A stretch of 17,694 bases of DNA from SIG452 sp045656345. GTDB taxonomy: Bacteria; Bacillota; Clostridia; UMGS1840. The notes beneath the pieces are model-generated. The model did not search any database. It was not told the DNA's origin and saw only the letters and a list, made by a program, of their open reading frames with translations. Each line of letters begins with the position of its first letter. Position 1 is the stretch's first letter. The position numbers and the translations under genes are program-made. Of this stretch, positions 1 to 5,996 are shown piece after piece. Where the stretch lies: positions 1 through 17,694 of the forward strand of contig JAZOQZ010000131.1 in the NCBI GenBank assembly GCA_045656345.1. Reading direction: 5' to 3'.

Positions 1-70
1 AATCAAATCTTTGAAAAAAACCAAAAAAAATAAAAAAATCAAAAAAATTTGAAAAACTTTGAAAAATCAC

Positions 71-99
71 TTGACATTTTAGAGTTTATTCGTTATAAT
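71..99 (+). promoter_or_regulatory. Consensus sigma-A-type promoter of rpmH
   Basis: TTGACA at 71-76 and TATAAT at 94-99 are both perfect consensus hexamers, separated by the ideal 17 bp. Transcription should begin near 106, leaving a leader of about 110 nt before the rpmH ATG. The A-rich run at 1-70 just upstream could act as an UP element. Strong promoters at this place are normal for rpmH, which in Bacillota usually lies next to dnaA and oriC, but I saw no clear DnaA box (TTATCCACA) in the visible 70 bases. Confidence 0.9.
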
Positions 100-152
100 A
101 TTGAATGCTAAAATTGATAAATAGTGTTTGCTGGTATCAAACGTTAGCAGTT

Positions 153-167
153 CTTCCCGCAGGGAAG
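153..167 (+). other. Small hairpin in the rpmH leader
   Basis: CTTCCC (153-158) pairs perfectly with GGGAAG (162-167) around a GCA loop. It lies in the untranslated leader between the promoter and the rpmH ribosome binding site and has no U tract, so it is not a terminator. It may stabilise the 5' end of the message or be a regulatory element; nothing in the sequence decides which. Confidence 0.4.
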
Positions 168-214
168 CATCAAATAGTTAAAGTAATCAATGATATATTT
201 GGAGGTGCAAAAAC

Positions 215-349
215 ATGAAAAGAACTTATCAGCCCAAGAAAAGACAGAGAAAAAGAGAACACGGTTTCTTCAAAAGAATGAGAACCAGAAACGGTAGAAA
301 AATCTTAGCTAGAAGAAGAGCAAGAGGCAGAGTTAGTCTTAGCGCATAA
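215..349 (+). CDS. rpmH: Large ribosomal subunit protein bL34
   Basis: This 44-residue, very basic protein begins MKRTYQPKKR and carries the L34 hallmarks: the KRTxQP start, the HGF motif (residues 16-18), the NGR stretch near 26-28 and the LARRRARGR segment. L34 is a small structural protein of the 50S subunit bound to 23S rRNA. The ATG is preceded by a strong GGAGGTG ribosome binding site (201-207), and family length (about 44-46 residues) matches exactly. It is the first gene after the consensus promoter at 71-99 and is followed by rnpA, the conserved bacterial order. A weak hairpin terminator lies just after it. Confidence 0.98.
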   Translation: MKRTYQPKKRQRKREHGFFKRMRTRNGRKILARRRARGRVSLSA

Positions 350-362
350 TTCATAAGATAAG

Positions 363-398
363 AAATGTCGTCAGATGCTTACGCTTACGGCATTTTTT
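363..398 (+). terminator. Possible attenuating terminator between rpmH and rnpA
   Basis: AAATGTCGT (363-371) can pair with ACGGCATTT (387-395) with one G-U wobble, followed by a T-rich tract (TTTTTTCTTT). The stem is short and AT-rich and the loop is 15 nt, so termination is probably partial. That would lower expression of rnpA relative to the abundant ribosomal protein L34. Confidence 0.55.
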
Positions 399-479
399 CT
401 TTATTAGCGTATTTTTATTTTACCCAGTAAAAAGATTGCAACATTCGTTGGATTTTTCTTAGCATGTGAGGGAGACGGT

Positions 480-821
480 TTGATTCACGCTACTTCTTTA
501 ACAGAAAACTACGAATTTCAGAGAGTTTATAAAAAAGGCCAGTCTTATCCCGGAAGATATGTGGTGCTTTATTACCGTAACAATAATCACAAAGATTTGC
601 GTTACGGCGTTACTGCTACCAAAAAAATCGGGAAAGCTTGTAAAAGAAACCGTGCAAGACGGTTGATTTTTGAAAATATGCGGCTCTTATTTCCCACAAT
701 GAAACCGGGTTATGACCTTGTGATTGTGGCACGTCCTGCTATTTTGGGTGCCGATTTTTTTGCTTTGGGAAAAGAGCTTTTAAAACTGTTACATAAAGCA
801 GGTGCATTTGATGCTCAGTAA
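480..821 (+). CDS. rnpA: Ribonuclease P protein component
   Basis: This is the 113-residue protein subunit of RNase P, which helps the catalytic RNA bind precursor tRNA and remove the 5' leader. The RNR signature region is visible at about residues 48-65: KKIGKACKRNRARR, with K55-R56-N57-R58 as the core. The FxxVYKKG motif near residues 13-20 and a following R-Y-V-V-L-Y-Y strand also fit. The start is TTG at 480, with GAGGGAGA about 6 nt upstream; no in-frame ATG would keep the conserved N-terminus. It follows rpmH and its end overlaps yidD. Length is normal for the family (about 110-120). Confidence 0.95.
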   Translation: MIHATSLTENYEFQRVYKKGQSYPGRYVVLYYRNNNHKDLRYGVTATKKIGKACKRNRARRLIFENMRLLFPTMKPGYDLVIVARPAILGADFFALGKELLKLLHKAGAFDAQ

Positions 822-1020
822 ACTGTTTATATTATTGGTCCGGGGTTACCAGAAGTGGATTTCTCCGCTTTTGGGTGCCCGTTGTCGATTTTATCCCACA
901 TGCTCTCAGTATGCTATTTTGGCAGTAAAAAAATACGGGTTTTTCAGAGGCTTTTTGAAAGCTTGTTGGCGTATTCTTCGTTGCAATCCATGGAATCCGG
1001 GCGGAGTGGACTATCCGTAA
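811..1020 (+). CDS. yidD: Membrane protein insertion efficiency factor YidD
   Basis: This 69-residue protein has the YidD signature: an amphipathic N-terminal helix (LSKLFILLVRGYQKWISPLL), then CRFYPTCSQYA at residues 25-35 and the C-terminal RCNPWNPGGVDYP. YidD is a small peripheral inner-membrane protein that assists Sec/YidC-dependent insertion. I chose the ATG at 811, with GCAGGTG 6 nt upstream, over an in-frame GTG at 802. The gene overlaps the end of rnpA by 11 nt, suggesting translational coupling, and precedes yidC by 27 nt. This rnpA-yidD-yidC order is strongly conserved. Confidence 0.95.
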   Translation: MLSKLFILLVRGYQKWISPLLGARCRFYPTCSQYAILAVKKYGFFRGFLKACWRILRCNPWNPGGVDYP

Positions 1021-1047
1021 ATTCCCGGTGATAGAAAGGATTTAAAA

Positions 1048-1962
1048 ATGTTCGAATTTATTTACGTGATTTTAGGATCTGTGATGAGATTCATCTATGA
1101 TCTGGTGCAGAATTTTGGTTGGGCCATCATTCTGTTTACGGTTTTGGTGCGTGTTTGTATGCTGCCTCTGGTAATCAAACAGCAGAAATCCATGGCACAT
1201 ATGGCAAAAATTCAGCCTGCTTTGCAGGAACTTCAGAAAAAATATCAGTACGACAAAGAAAAACTGAATGAAGAAACCGTAAAACTGTATCAGCAGCATA
1301 AAATCAATCCGATGAGCAGTTGTTTACCGCTTCTGATTCAGATGCCTATTTTATTTGCAGTTTATGGGATTATTCAGAATCCCGCTACTTATATCCTGTT
1401 GCCCGGTCAGCAGGGAATTTCCGCTGCGATGGCAGCTTTGGCAGGTGAAAACCTCGCCAGAATGACTCAGCTTGACGTGGTTGCCTGGGTTAGTAACAAT
1501 ATGGCTGAAGCGGCTACCAGATTAGCAGATGTTGCTGCTCAGTTTAATCTGACTGCAGAAAGTTTCTTTATGAATTTTAATTTCCTGGGTGTAAACTTAG
1601 GACACGTTCCCGGCAATGTTGTTATGACTCAGCCCCTTTATTGGCTGTTCCCCGTTTTAGCAGCATTATCCACTTTCTTAACCAGCTTCATTTCTCAGAA
1701 AATGAACGCAAAAACTCAGACTGCAGAACAGGCTTCCCAGATGAAAACCATGCAGTATGTTTTCCCCTTGATGACAGGTTACTTCTGTTACATTCTGCCT
1801 GCTGCAATGGGTCTTTACTGGATTGTTGGTAACATTCTGCAGGTAATTCAGAGCTTCACTTTAGACCGTTATGTGGTACATAAAGAAAGCAACGAAATTG
1901 AAGTGAAAGCAGAGCAGAAACGCTTGGAAAAGAAAGAACTCAAAAAGAAGAAAAAGAAATAG
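1048..1962 (+). CDS. yidC: Membrane protein insertase YidC/Oxa1 family
   Basis: YidC inserts and folds proteins in the cytoplasmic membrane, alone or with SecYEG. This is the short Gram-positive form, without the large periplasmic domain of proteobacterial YidC. Hydrophobic segments lie at about residues 22-42, 92-112, 197-217 and 236-265. R35 lies in the first core helix (LVRVCMLPL), where the family has its functional groove arginine. The charged cytoplasmic hairpin (about 44-88) ends in the conserved KINPMSSCLPLLIQMP stretch. The C-terminus is a polylysine tail (KKELKKKKKK), typical of ribosome-binding tails. I see no lipoprotein signal peptide, unlike Bacillus SpoIIIJ. The region at about 113-195 is long for this form. 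AGAAAGGA precedes the ATG. jag follows after 18 nt. Confidence 0.96.
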   Translation: MFEFIYVILGSVMRFIYDLVQNFGWAIILFTVLVRVCMLPLVIKQQKSMAHMAKIQPALQELQKKYQYDKEKLNEETVKLYQQHKINPMSSCLPLLIQMPILFAVYGIIQNPATYILLPGQQGISAAMAALAGENLARMTQLDVVAWVSNNMAEAATRLADVAAQFNLTAESFFMNFNFLGVNLGHVPGNVVMTQPLYWLFPVLAALSTFLTSFISQKMNAKTQTAEQASQMKTMQYVFPLMTGYFCYILPAAMGLYWIVGNILQVIQSFTLDRYVVHKESNEIEVKAEQKRLEKKELKKKKKK

Positions 1963-1980
1963 AAAGGTTGGACAATACCT

Positions 1981-2793
1981 GTGAAAGAAATTATCACCAC
2001 TGCAAAAACAGTTGATGAAGCGATTGAAAAAGCAGTCCTGGAATTGGCTGTTGACAGAGATTTGATTGAATTTGAAATTTTAGATACACCTACCTCCGGA
2101 TTTTTGGGAATCGGTGCAAAACCTGCAAGAATCCTGGCCAGATATGATGTGAAAAAACCTGAAGAAACCTTGGAAACTCCTAAAAAAGAAGTGAAAGCTC
2201 CCAGAGCAAAGGTTGAAAAAAAGGTTGTAAAAGAAGAAGTAAAAGCGGAACCTAAAAAACAGAGTATCAACTATGAAGATGATACTGACTTTGTTCCCAC
2301 TGAAAACGGCGTTGCCTTCGTGGAAGAACACGTAAAAGAATTATTCCGTCTGATGGACATTTCTGTATCTGCGGAAGTAACCCAGAAAGGCAGAATCATT
2401 TCTGTAAACTTAGTTGGCGACGAAGCGGGTAACATCATCGGCAAACACGGTGATACCTTAGATGCTATCCAGCATATGCTTCAGTTAGCATTCAATAAAA
2501 AGGTGAAAGGCGGCGAAAAAATCCGCTTAGATACCGAAGATTACCGTATGAAACGTGAAAAAACTTTAACCGGTCTGGCAAAAAGCATTGCAAACCGTGT
2601 AATTAAATCTCACGGTAAATACGAATTGGAACCCATGAAAGCTTACGAAAGAAGAATCATCCATTCTGCATTGCAGAGCTATCCGATGATTACCACTTAT
2701 TCCGTAGGTGTGGAACCTCAGAGAAGACTGATTGTGGCGTTCAAACACAGAAATCAGCAGAATCAGGATGTTATGGAAACTACCGAAGAATAA
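1981..2793 (+). CDS. jag: RNA-binding protein Jag / KhpB (Jag_N, KH, R3H)
   Basis: This 270-residue protein has the full Jag/KhpB architecture. The Jag_N domain at residues 1-55 contains the SGFLGIGAKPAR motif. A charged Lys/Glu-rich linker spans about 56-95. The KH domain at about 118-185 has its GxxG loop at G154-K-H-G157. The R3H domain at about 195-256 has R224-x3-H228. In Gram-positive bacteria KhpB pairs with KhpA as an RNA chaperone affecting cell elongation, and it sits next to yidC. The start is GTG at 1981, which gives the conserved MKEI...KTVDEAIEKA beginning; AAAGG lies somewhat far upstream (about 13 nt). In many relatives mnmE follows; here a hairpin and a tRNA follow instead. 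Confidence 0.94.
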   Translation: MKEIITTAKTVDEAIEKAVLELAVDRDLIEFEILDTPTSGFLGIGAKPARILARYDVKKPEETLETPKKEVKAPRAKVEKKVVKEEVKAEPKKQSINYEDDTDFVPTENGVAFVEEHVKELFRLMDISVSAEVTQKGRIISVNLVGDEAGNIIGKHGDTLDAIQHMLQLAFNKKVKGGEKIRLDTEDYRMKREKTLTGLAKSIANRVIKSHGKYELEPMKAYERRIIHSALQSYPMITTYSVGVEPQRRLIVAFKHRNQQNQDVMETTEE

Positions 2794-2838
2794 GGTGTTG
2801 TTTCGATCTCATACCGAGATAAGAAGATGGAAAAACAG

Positions 2839-2865
2839 AGGGCTGTCTGAAACATAGACAGCCCT
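2839..2865 (+). other. Perfect 10-bp hairpin just before the tRNA gene
   Basis: AGGGCTGTCT (2839-2848) pairs perfectly with AGACAGCCCT (2856-2865) around a 7-nt loop. It stands 45 nt after the jag stop and 8 nt before tRNA-Thr. No U run follows on the plus strand; on the minus strand a short T-rich stretch (CTGTTTTTCC) follows. It could be a weak jag terminator, a 3' end stabiliser, or a boundary for processing the tRNA out of a jag transcript. Confidence 0.55.
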
Positions 2866-2873
2866 TGACATAT

Positions 2874-2948
2874 GCTGGTGTGGCTCAAAGGCAGAGCAGC
2901 GGTATCGTAAACCGCAGGTTGCAAGTTCGATTCTTGTCACCAGCTCCA
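2874..2948 (+). tRNA. tRNA-Thr, anticodon CGT
   Basis: A full cloverleaf is visible. The acceptor stem is GCTGGTG (2874-2880) with CACCAGC (2938-2944). The D arm is GCTC/GAGC (2883-2897), and the anticodon stem GCGGT/ACCGC (2899-2915) holds the loop ATCGTAA with anticodon CGT at 2906-2908. The T arm GCAAG/CTTGT (2921-2937) holds TTCGATT. The discriminator is T2945 and CCA is encoded at 2946-2948. The anticodon reads ACG, so it is a threonine tRNA; G1-C72 and C2-G71 agree with threonine identity. I see no convincing promoter of its own, so it may be read through from jag. A strong terminator starts 5 nt after the CCA. Confidence 0.97.
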
Positions 2949-2952
2949 GAAC

Positions 2953-2984
2953 AGGGAGATATCCAAAGGGTACCTCCCTTTTTT
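2953..2984 (+). terminator. Strong intrinsic terminator after tRNA-Thr
   Basis: GGGAGATATCC (2954-2964) folds onto GGGTACCTCCC (2968-2978) around an AAA loop, with one internal A-C mismatch and one wobble pair. Six T residues (2979-2984) follow. This ends the rpmH-jag-tRNA unit. Confidence 0.9.
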
Positions 2985-3100
2985 GTGTGATAGTAAAAGT
3001 ATTTGTTCCCCTGAAAACAGGGGGTGACCTTTCGTGTGTGGCTTGTTTTTTCTGCAAAAAACGATGAAACAGACCAAGAAATATCAGGAGGGTTAACCAG

Positions 3101-3133
3101 ATGTTAAATCATAATCAAGCCAAAGGAATATAA
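3101..3133 (+). other. Possible 10-codon micro-ORF with a strong Shine-Dalgarno sequence
   Basis: An ATG at 3101 opens a 10-codon frame (MLNHNQAKGI, stop 3131-3133), preceded by AGGAGGG at 3086-3092. It lies in the otherwise gene-free stretch between the tRNA terminator and the hairpin at 3135-3171, so any transcript would end at once. It could be a leader peptide or the remnant 5' end of a lost gene. I saw no promoter, and a chance AGGAGG in purine-rich DNA is plausible. The rest of 2985-3134 holds only a CCCCTG-AAAA-CAGGGG hairpin (about 3007-3022) without a U tract, and nothing else I recognise. Confidence 0.25.
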
Positions 3134-3134
3134 C

Positions 3135-3171
3135 AAAACAGATTCCTTTTTGGATAAGGAATCTGTTTTTT
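3135..3171. terminator. Bidirectional terminator at the end of the AraC-type regulator gene
   Basis: AAAACAGATTCC (3135-3146) pairs perfectly over 12 bp with GGAATCTGTTTT (3158-3169), with an 11-nt loop. A T run follows on the plus strand (3166-3171), and on the minus strand the stem ends in TTTT followed by GTTAT. It lies 13 bp beyond the stop of the minus-strand regulator gene, so its main use is probably to end that transcript. Confidence 0.8.
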
Positions 3172-3184
3172 GCGAAAAGACCAA

Positions 3185-4018
3185 TTATTTTACATAGGAA
3201 GATGGCAGGTCACCGTATTCCCGTTTGAAAGCGTTGGTGAAATATCCTTGACTACTGAATCCCAGTTTCTCGGCTACCGAGGTGACAGTGACACCGGTAC
3301 CCAGCATTTCAATAGCAGTTTTTAATTTTAATTTCAGAAAATACTTATGCACGCCGAGACCGGCATATTTTTTGAAAATACGTTTCAGGGCAGACACGCT
3401 GATATGAAGTGCTTCTGCAATTTCCAAAACTGAAAGGTTCTCGGTGATATGTTCATTCATATATTGAACCGTTTTGGTAAACAGTACGGAAGCTTCATCT
3501 TCAGGAGAAGGAGCGATGTTGCTGTCTTCCGCTAAGGAAAGCAATAATTGCTGAATGAAAAGGCTCACCTGTTGGGAATATAAACGATCATTCAAAAAGG
3601 CGGAAAGATACCGAAAGTAAGTGGCAGAATCCTGATCGGCGTGAGCTTCTGCATAAGAAATCAGGTCTTTTAAAATTCGTTTTTGATAATTATCTAAAAG
3701 GAACACTTTTTCCCTAAAAAAGTCTCTGAGTTTTCCTTCTGCGTCATACGACATTACCAGAATTTTTGCACCTTCCGGGGAGGTGACGTGGAATTTATGA
3801 AGCTCTAAGGGTTGATGAAAGATGATTTGTCCTTCCGACAGATGATACACCTTTTCGTCTGCGGAAACACAGATGCTACCTTTTATCACATACATCAACT
3901 CCCAAAAAGTATGGCTTTCTCCTAAAAATTCGTAGGTGTTACTGCAGGGAAGAGTAAAAAATGAATTGATGCGGGTCAATCTGATGCGTTCTTTGATGGG
4001 ATAAGTGGTTCCGTGCAT
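3185..4018 (-). CDS. AraC family transcriptional regulator
   Basis: This 277-residue protein has an N-terminal cupin-like sensing domain (about residues 15-95; the strand pattern WELMYVIKGSICV...GQIIFHQPLELHKF is typical). A C-terminal AraC/XylS DNA-binding domain spans about 182-277. The first helix-turn-helix is near 196-215 (LSVLEIAEALHISVSALKRIF) and the second near 244-267, with the KLGFSSQGYFTNAFKREYG consensus. Such proteins usually sense sugars or related small molecules and activate a neighbouring gene. AAGGAG stands 6 nt before the ATG. It is divergent from the oxidoreductase at 4144-5421 across 125 bp, which makes that gene the probable target. The ligand cannot be read from sequence. 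Confidence 0.93.
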   Translation of the reverse strand: MHGTTYPIKERIRLTRINSFFTLPCSNTYEFLGESHTFWELMYVIKGSICVSADEKVYHLSEGQIIFHQPLELHKFHVTSPEGAKILVMSYDAEGKLRDFFREKVFLLDNYQKRILKDLISYAEAHADQDSATYFRYLSAFLNDRLYSQQVSLFIQQLLLSLAEDSNIAPSPEDEASVLFTKTVQYMNEHITENLSVLEIAEALHISVSALKRIFKKYAGLGVHKYFLKLKLKTAIEMLGTGVTVTSVAEKLGFSSQGYFTNAFKREYGDLPSSYVK

Positions 4019-4068
4019 AAAAAACTCCTTTTTGAGCCAAAATTACATAATGATTGTCTTTTTTTGTA

Positions 4069-4097
4069 TTTACATATAATTTAAGTCGTGTTATACT
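4069..4097 (+). promoter_or_regulatory. Promoter of the oxidoreductase gene
   Basis: TTTACA (4069-4074) and TATACT (4092-4097) are separated by 17 bp, each one base off consensus. Transcription would start near 4104, about 40 nt before the ATG at 4144. A TACATAA motif occurs at 4044-4050 and a related TACATATAA at 4071-4079, overlapping the -35 element; these may be half-sites for the divergent AraC-type regulator, but that is only a guess. Confidence 0.75.
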
Positions 4098-4143
4098 GAT
4101 AATAGCATATCCAGAGAAAAAAGTAAAGGGGATATTAAAAATT

Positions 4144-5421
4144 ATGGAAAAATTAAAAGTGATTTTAATCGGTGCCGGCGACAGAGGCAGAATTTACATC
4201 AGCAGAATGGATCCTGAAAAATTTCAGGTAGTTGGTGTGGCAGACCCGGTTCCCGCATTAAGACAGTTTGTAAAAGAAACCTACGGTTTAACCGATGATC
4301 AGTGCTACGAAAGCTATGAAGACATTTTAGCTGTTCCCAAATTTGCAGATATCGCTATCATCGCAACCATGGATCAGCTTCATTATGCTCCCTGCATGAA
4401 AGCAATCGAATTAGGTTATGATATTCTGTTGGAAAAACCCGTTTCCGCAGATTATCAGGAATGTGTGGATATGGCAAACGCTGCCAAAGAAAAAGGCACC
4501 AAAGTGCTGGTTTGTCACGTTTTGCGTTATGCGCCCTTCTTTATGAAGATAAAAGAACTGATCAACAACGGCACAGTTGGGAAGGTGCTTTCCGTTCATC
4601 ATTCCGAATGTGTTGGTAACGTGCATCAGAGCCATAGCTTTGTGAGAGGAAACTGGGGCAACTCTGAAAGAAGCTCCTGCATGATTCTGCAGAAATGCTG
4701 CCACGATATGGATATTATCCAATGGCTGATTGGTTCTCCCTGTAAAAACGTTCATTCCTTTGGATCTTTAGGATATTTCACCCGTGAAAATGCACCGGAA
4801 GGTTCTCCCGAACGTTGCGACAAAACCTGCCCTGTGTATGACACCTGTTATTACAATGCGGTAAAACTGTACTTAGAAGACGAAAAGAACACCTGGTTCC
4901 GTAATGCTGCCACCAAGATAGAAACTCCCACCAATGAACAAGTGGCAGAAGCGTTAAAAACCACTCAGTACGGCAAATGTGTTTACAAATGCGATAATGA
5001 CGTGGTAGACCGTCAGGTTGTAAACTTAGAATTTGAAAACGGTGCAGTGGCATCCTTCAATATGAGTGCTTTCAACGAAGGCGGCCGTTACATCCGTGTA
5101 ATGGGTACCGATGGTGAATTAAGCGGTTCTATCGGCGATATGCTCTTAGAATTCTTTGATTTCAGAACCCGTCAGAAAACTAAAATTGACCTGGAAAATG
5201 CAACCGCTTCCAACTCCATTGTTGGTGGTCATGGCGGCGGCGACCAGGGATTGATGGATTCTTTATATGATTACATCACCGGAAACTGTGATGAAAAGGA
5301 ACTCAGTGCAATTGCAATTTCTGTGGAAAACCACTTGATTTCCTTCGCAGCAGAAAAATCCAGAGTGGAAGGTTCCATTGTAAACTTAGCAGAATTCAAA
5401 AAAGAATTAGGCTATAAATAA
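4144..5421 (+). CDS. Gfo/Idh/MocA family NAD(P)-dependent oxidoreductase
   Basis: This 425-residue protein begins with a Rossmann fold (VILIGAGDRGR, residues 7-16). It has the family EKP motif (E97-K98-P99), then the C-terminal alpha/beta domain with K184-x2-H187-D188-x-D190 as probable active-site residues. Members oxidise or reduce sugars, inositols or sugar derivatives with NAD(P). A cysteine group, C225-x3-C229-x5-C235 and C279-x3-C283, lies in the C-terminal domain; similar cysteines are known to me from a large uncharacterised branch of the family, but the role is unknown. I chose ATG 4144, preceded by AAAGGGGAT, over a frame opening at 4054, which would begin upstream of the promoter. 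The gene stands alone between its promoter and terminator and is divergent from an AraC-type regulator. The substrate is unknown. Confidence 0.9.
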   Translation: MEKLKVILIGAGDRGRIYISRMDPEKFQVVGVADPVPALRQFVKETYGLTDDQCYESYEDILAVPKFADIAIIATMDQLHYAPCMKAIELGYDILLEKPVSADYQECVDMANAAKEKGTKVLVCHVLRYAPFFMKIKELINNGTVGKVLSVHHSECVGNVHQSHSFVRGNWGNSERSSCMILQKCCHDMDIIQWLIGSPCKNVHSFGSLGYFTRENAPEGSPERCDKTCPVYDTCYYNAVKLYLEDEKNTWFRNAATKIETPTNEQVAEALKTTQYGKCVYKCDNDVVDRQVVNLEFENGAVASFNMSAFNEGGRYIRVMGTDGELSGSIGDMLLEFFDFRTRQKTKIDLENATASNSIVGGHGGGDQGLMDSLYDYITGNCDEKELSAIAISVENHLISFAAEKSRVEGSIVNLAEFKKELGYK

Positions 5422-5430
5422 TTTGTACAT

Positions 5431-5464
5431 AAAAAAGGAAGTATCAATTGATACTTCCTTTTTT
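5431..5464. terminator. Bidirectional terminator, 34-nt perfect palindrome
   Basis: The arms 5431-5445 and 5450-5464 (AAAAAAGGAAGTATC and its complement) are perfectly complementary over 15 bp around AATT, which is itself palindromic. The outer A6/T6 ends give a U tract in both directions. It lies between the stops of the convergent oxidoreductase and acetyltransferase genes and should serve both. Confidence 0.92.
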
Positions 5465-5484
5465 GATGCCAAAAAACAAAAGAA

Positions 5485-5985
5485 TTATTCTTTTACCTTG
5501 GTGTATTCTTTCACCATCAGTGCACGTTTGTAGCCACGGTCTTCGGAGATGGAATCAATATAGAATTTTCTGCCGTAGTAGAACCGAACCAAATCAAAAT
5601 ATTTGGCAGCGGTGTGCAGCTCTAAGCGTTTCACGCCTTTTTCCATCATCACTGTGTCCACAACGCTCATTAAGCTTTTTCCAACCCCATGGTTCTGAAA
5701 TTCGGGACTTACGCCGAAACGGCTTAAGTATGCGGTGCCGTCTTCTTTCACTTTAATACGCACACTGCCTGCGGGCACTTCGTTGATAAATGCCACAAAC
5801 ACCAGCTTGGTATCCAGATCTTTTAAAATATCATCATAGGTTTCGTTTAACGCTTCGGTATCCTCCAGCCCTGCATTTTTCACATATTTCTGAAAGGAAA
5901 TCTTGGTGATTGCCTGAATTTCAGGGATTTCCGCTTCGGTTGCCAGACGGATATGAAAGCCGTAATAATCTTTTTCCTGTGCCAT
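5485..5985 (-). CDS. GNAT family N-acetyltransferase in the arginine operon
   Basis: This 166-residue protein has the GNAT fold. The N-terminal IRLATEAEIPEI segment (12-23), the strand pair around 62-80 and motif A (LSRFGVSPEFQNHGVGKSLM, 87-106) are visible. The acetyl-CoA pyrophosphate loop is Q97-N-H-G100-V-G102-K. The C-terminal RFYYGRKFYID (134-144) matches the usual motif B region. It transfers an acetyl group from acetyl-CoA to an unknown amine. I chose ATG 5985, with AAGGAG at a normal distance; a TTG at 5991 would touch the ribosome binding site. That site overlaps the argF stop codon and only 11 nt separate the genes, so it is the third gene of argD-argF-GNAT. Context allows a role in arginine metabolism, for instance glutamate or ornithine acetylation, but motifs do not prove it. 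Confidence 0.88.
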   Translation of the reverse strand: MAQEKDYYGFHIRLATEAEIPEIQAITKISFQKYVKNAGLEDTEALNETYDDILKDLDTKLVFVAFINEVPAGSVRIKVKEDGTAYLSRFGVSPEFQNHGVGKSLMSVVDTVMMEKGVKRLELHTAAKYFDLVRFYYGRKFYIDSISEDRGYKRALMVKEYTKVKE

Positions 5986-5996
5986 TTTCAATCTCC

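Noticed and set aside
1..70. A-rich tract as part of a replication origin
   Set aside because: The position next to rpmH fits, but I found no DnaA box in the visible bases, and A runs near promoters are common.
1869..2331. Minus-strand frames of 83 and 133 codons opposite yidC and jag
   Set aside because: They are rich in Phe and Ser because they are the complement of the Lys/Glu-rich coding strand; yidC and jag are clear on the other strand.
2865..2870. TTGACA just before the tRNA as a -35 element
   Set aside because: Its -10 element would fall about 23 bp downstream, inside the tRNA, where no TATAAT-like sequence is present.
2926..2948. tRNA 3' end as an integration (att) site
   Set aside because: I saw no second copy of the tRNA 3' end in the window and no integrase or phage gene nearby.
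2809..3057. Minus-strand 82-codon frame covering the tRNA gene, with an ELVTRIELATCGLRYRCS-type sequence
   Set aside because: It is the antisense of tRNA-Thr; this kind of false protein is well known from tRNA complements, and the tRNA cloverleaf is complete.
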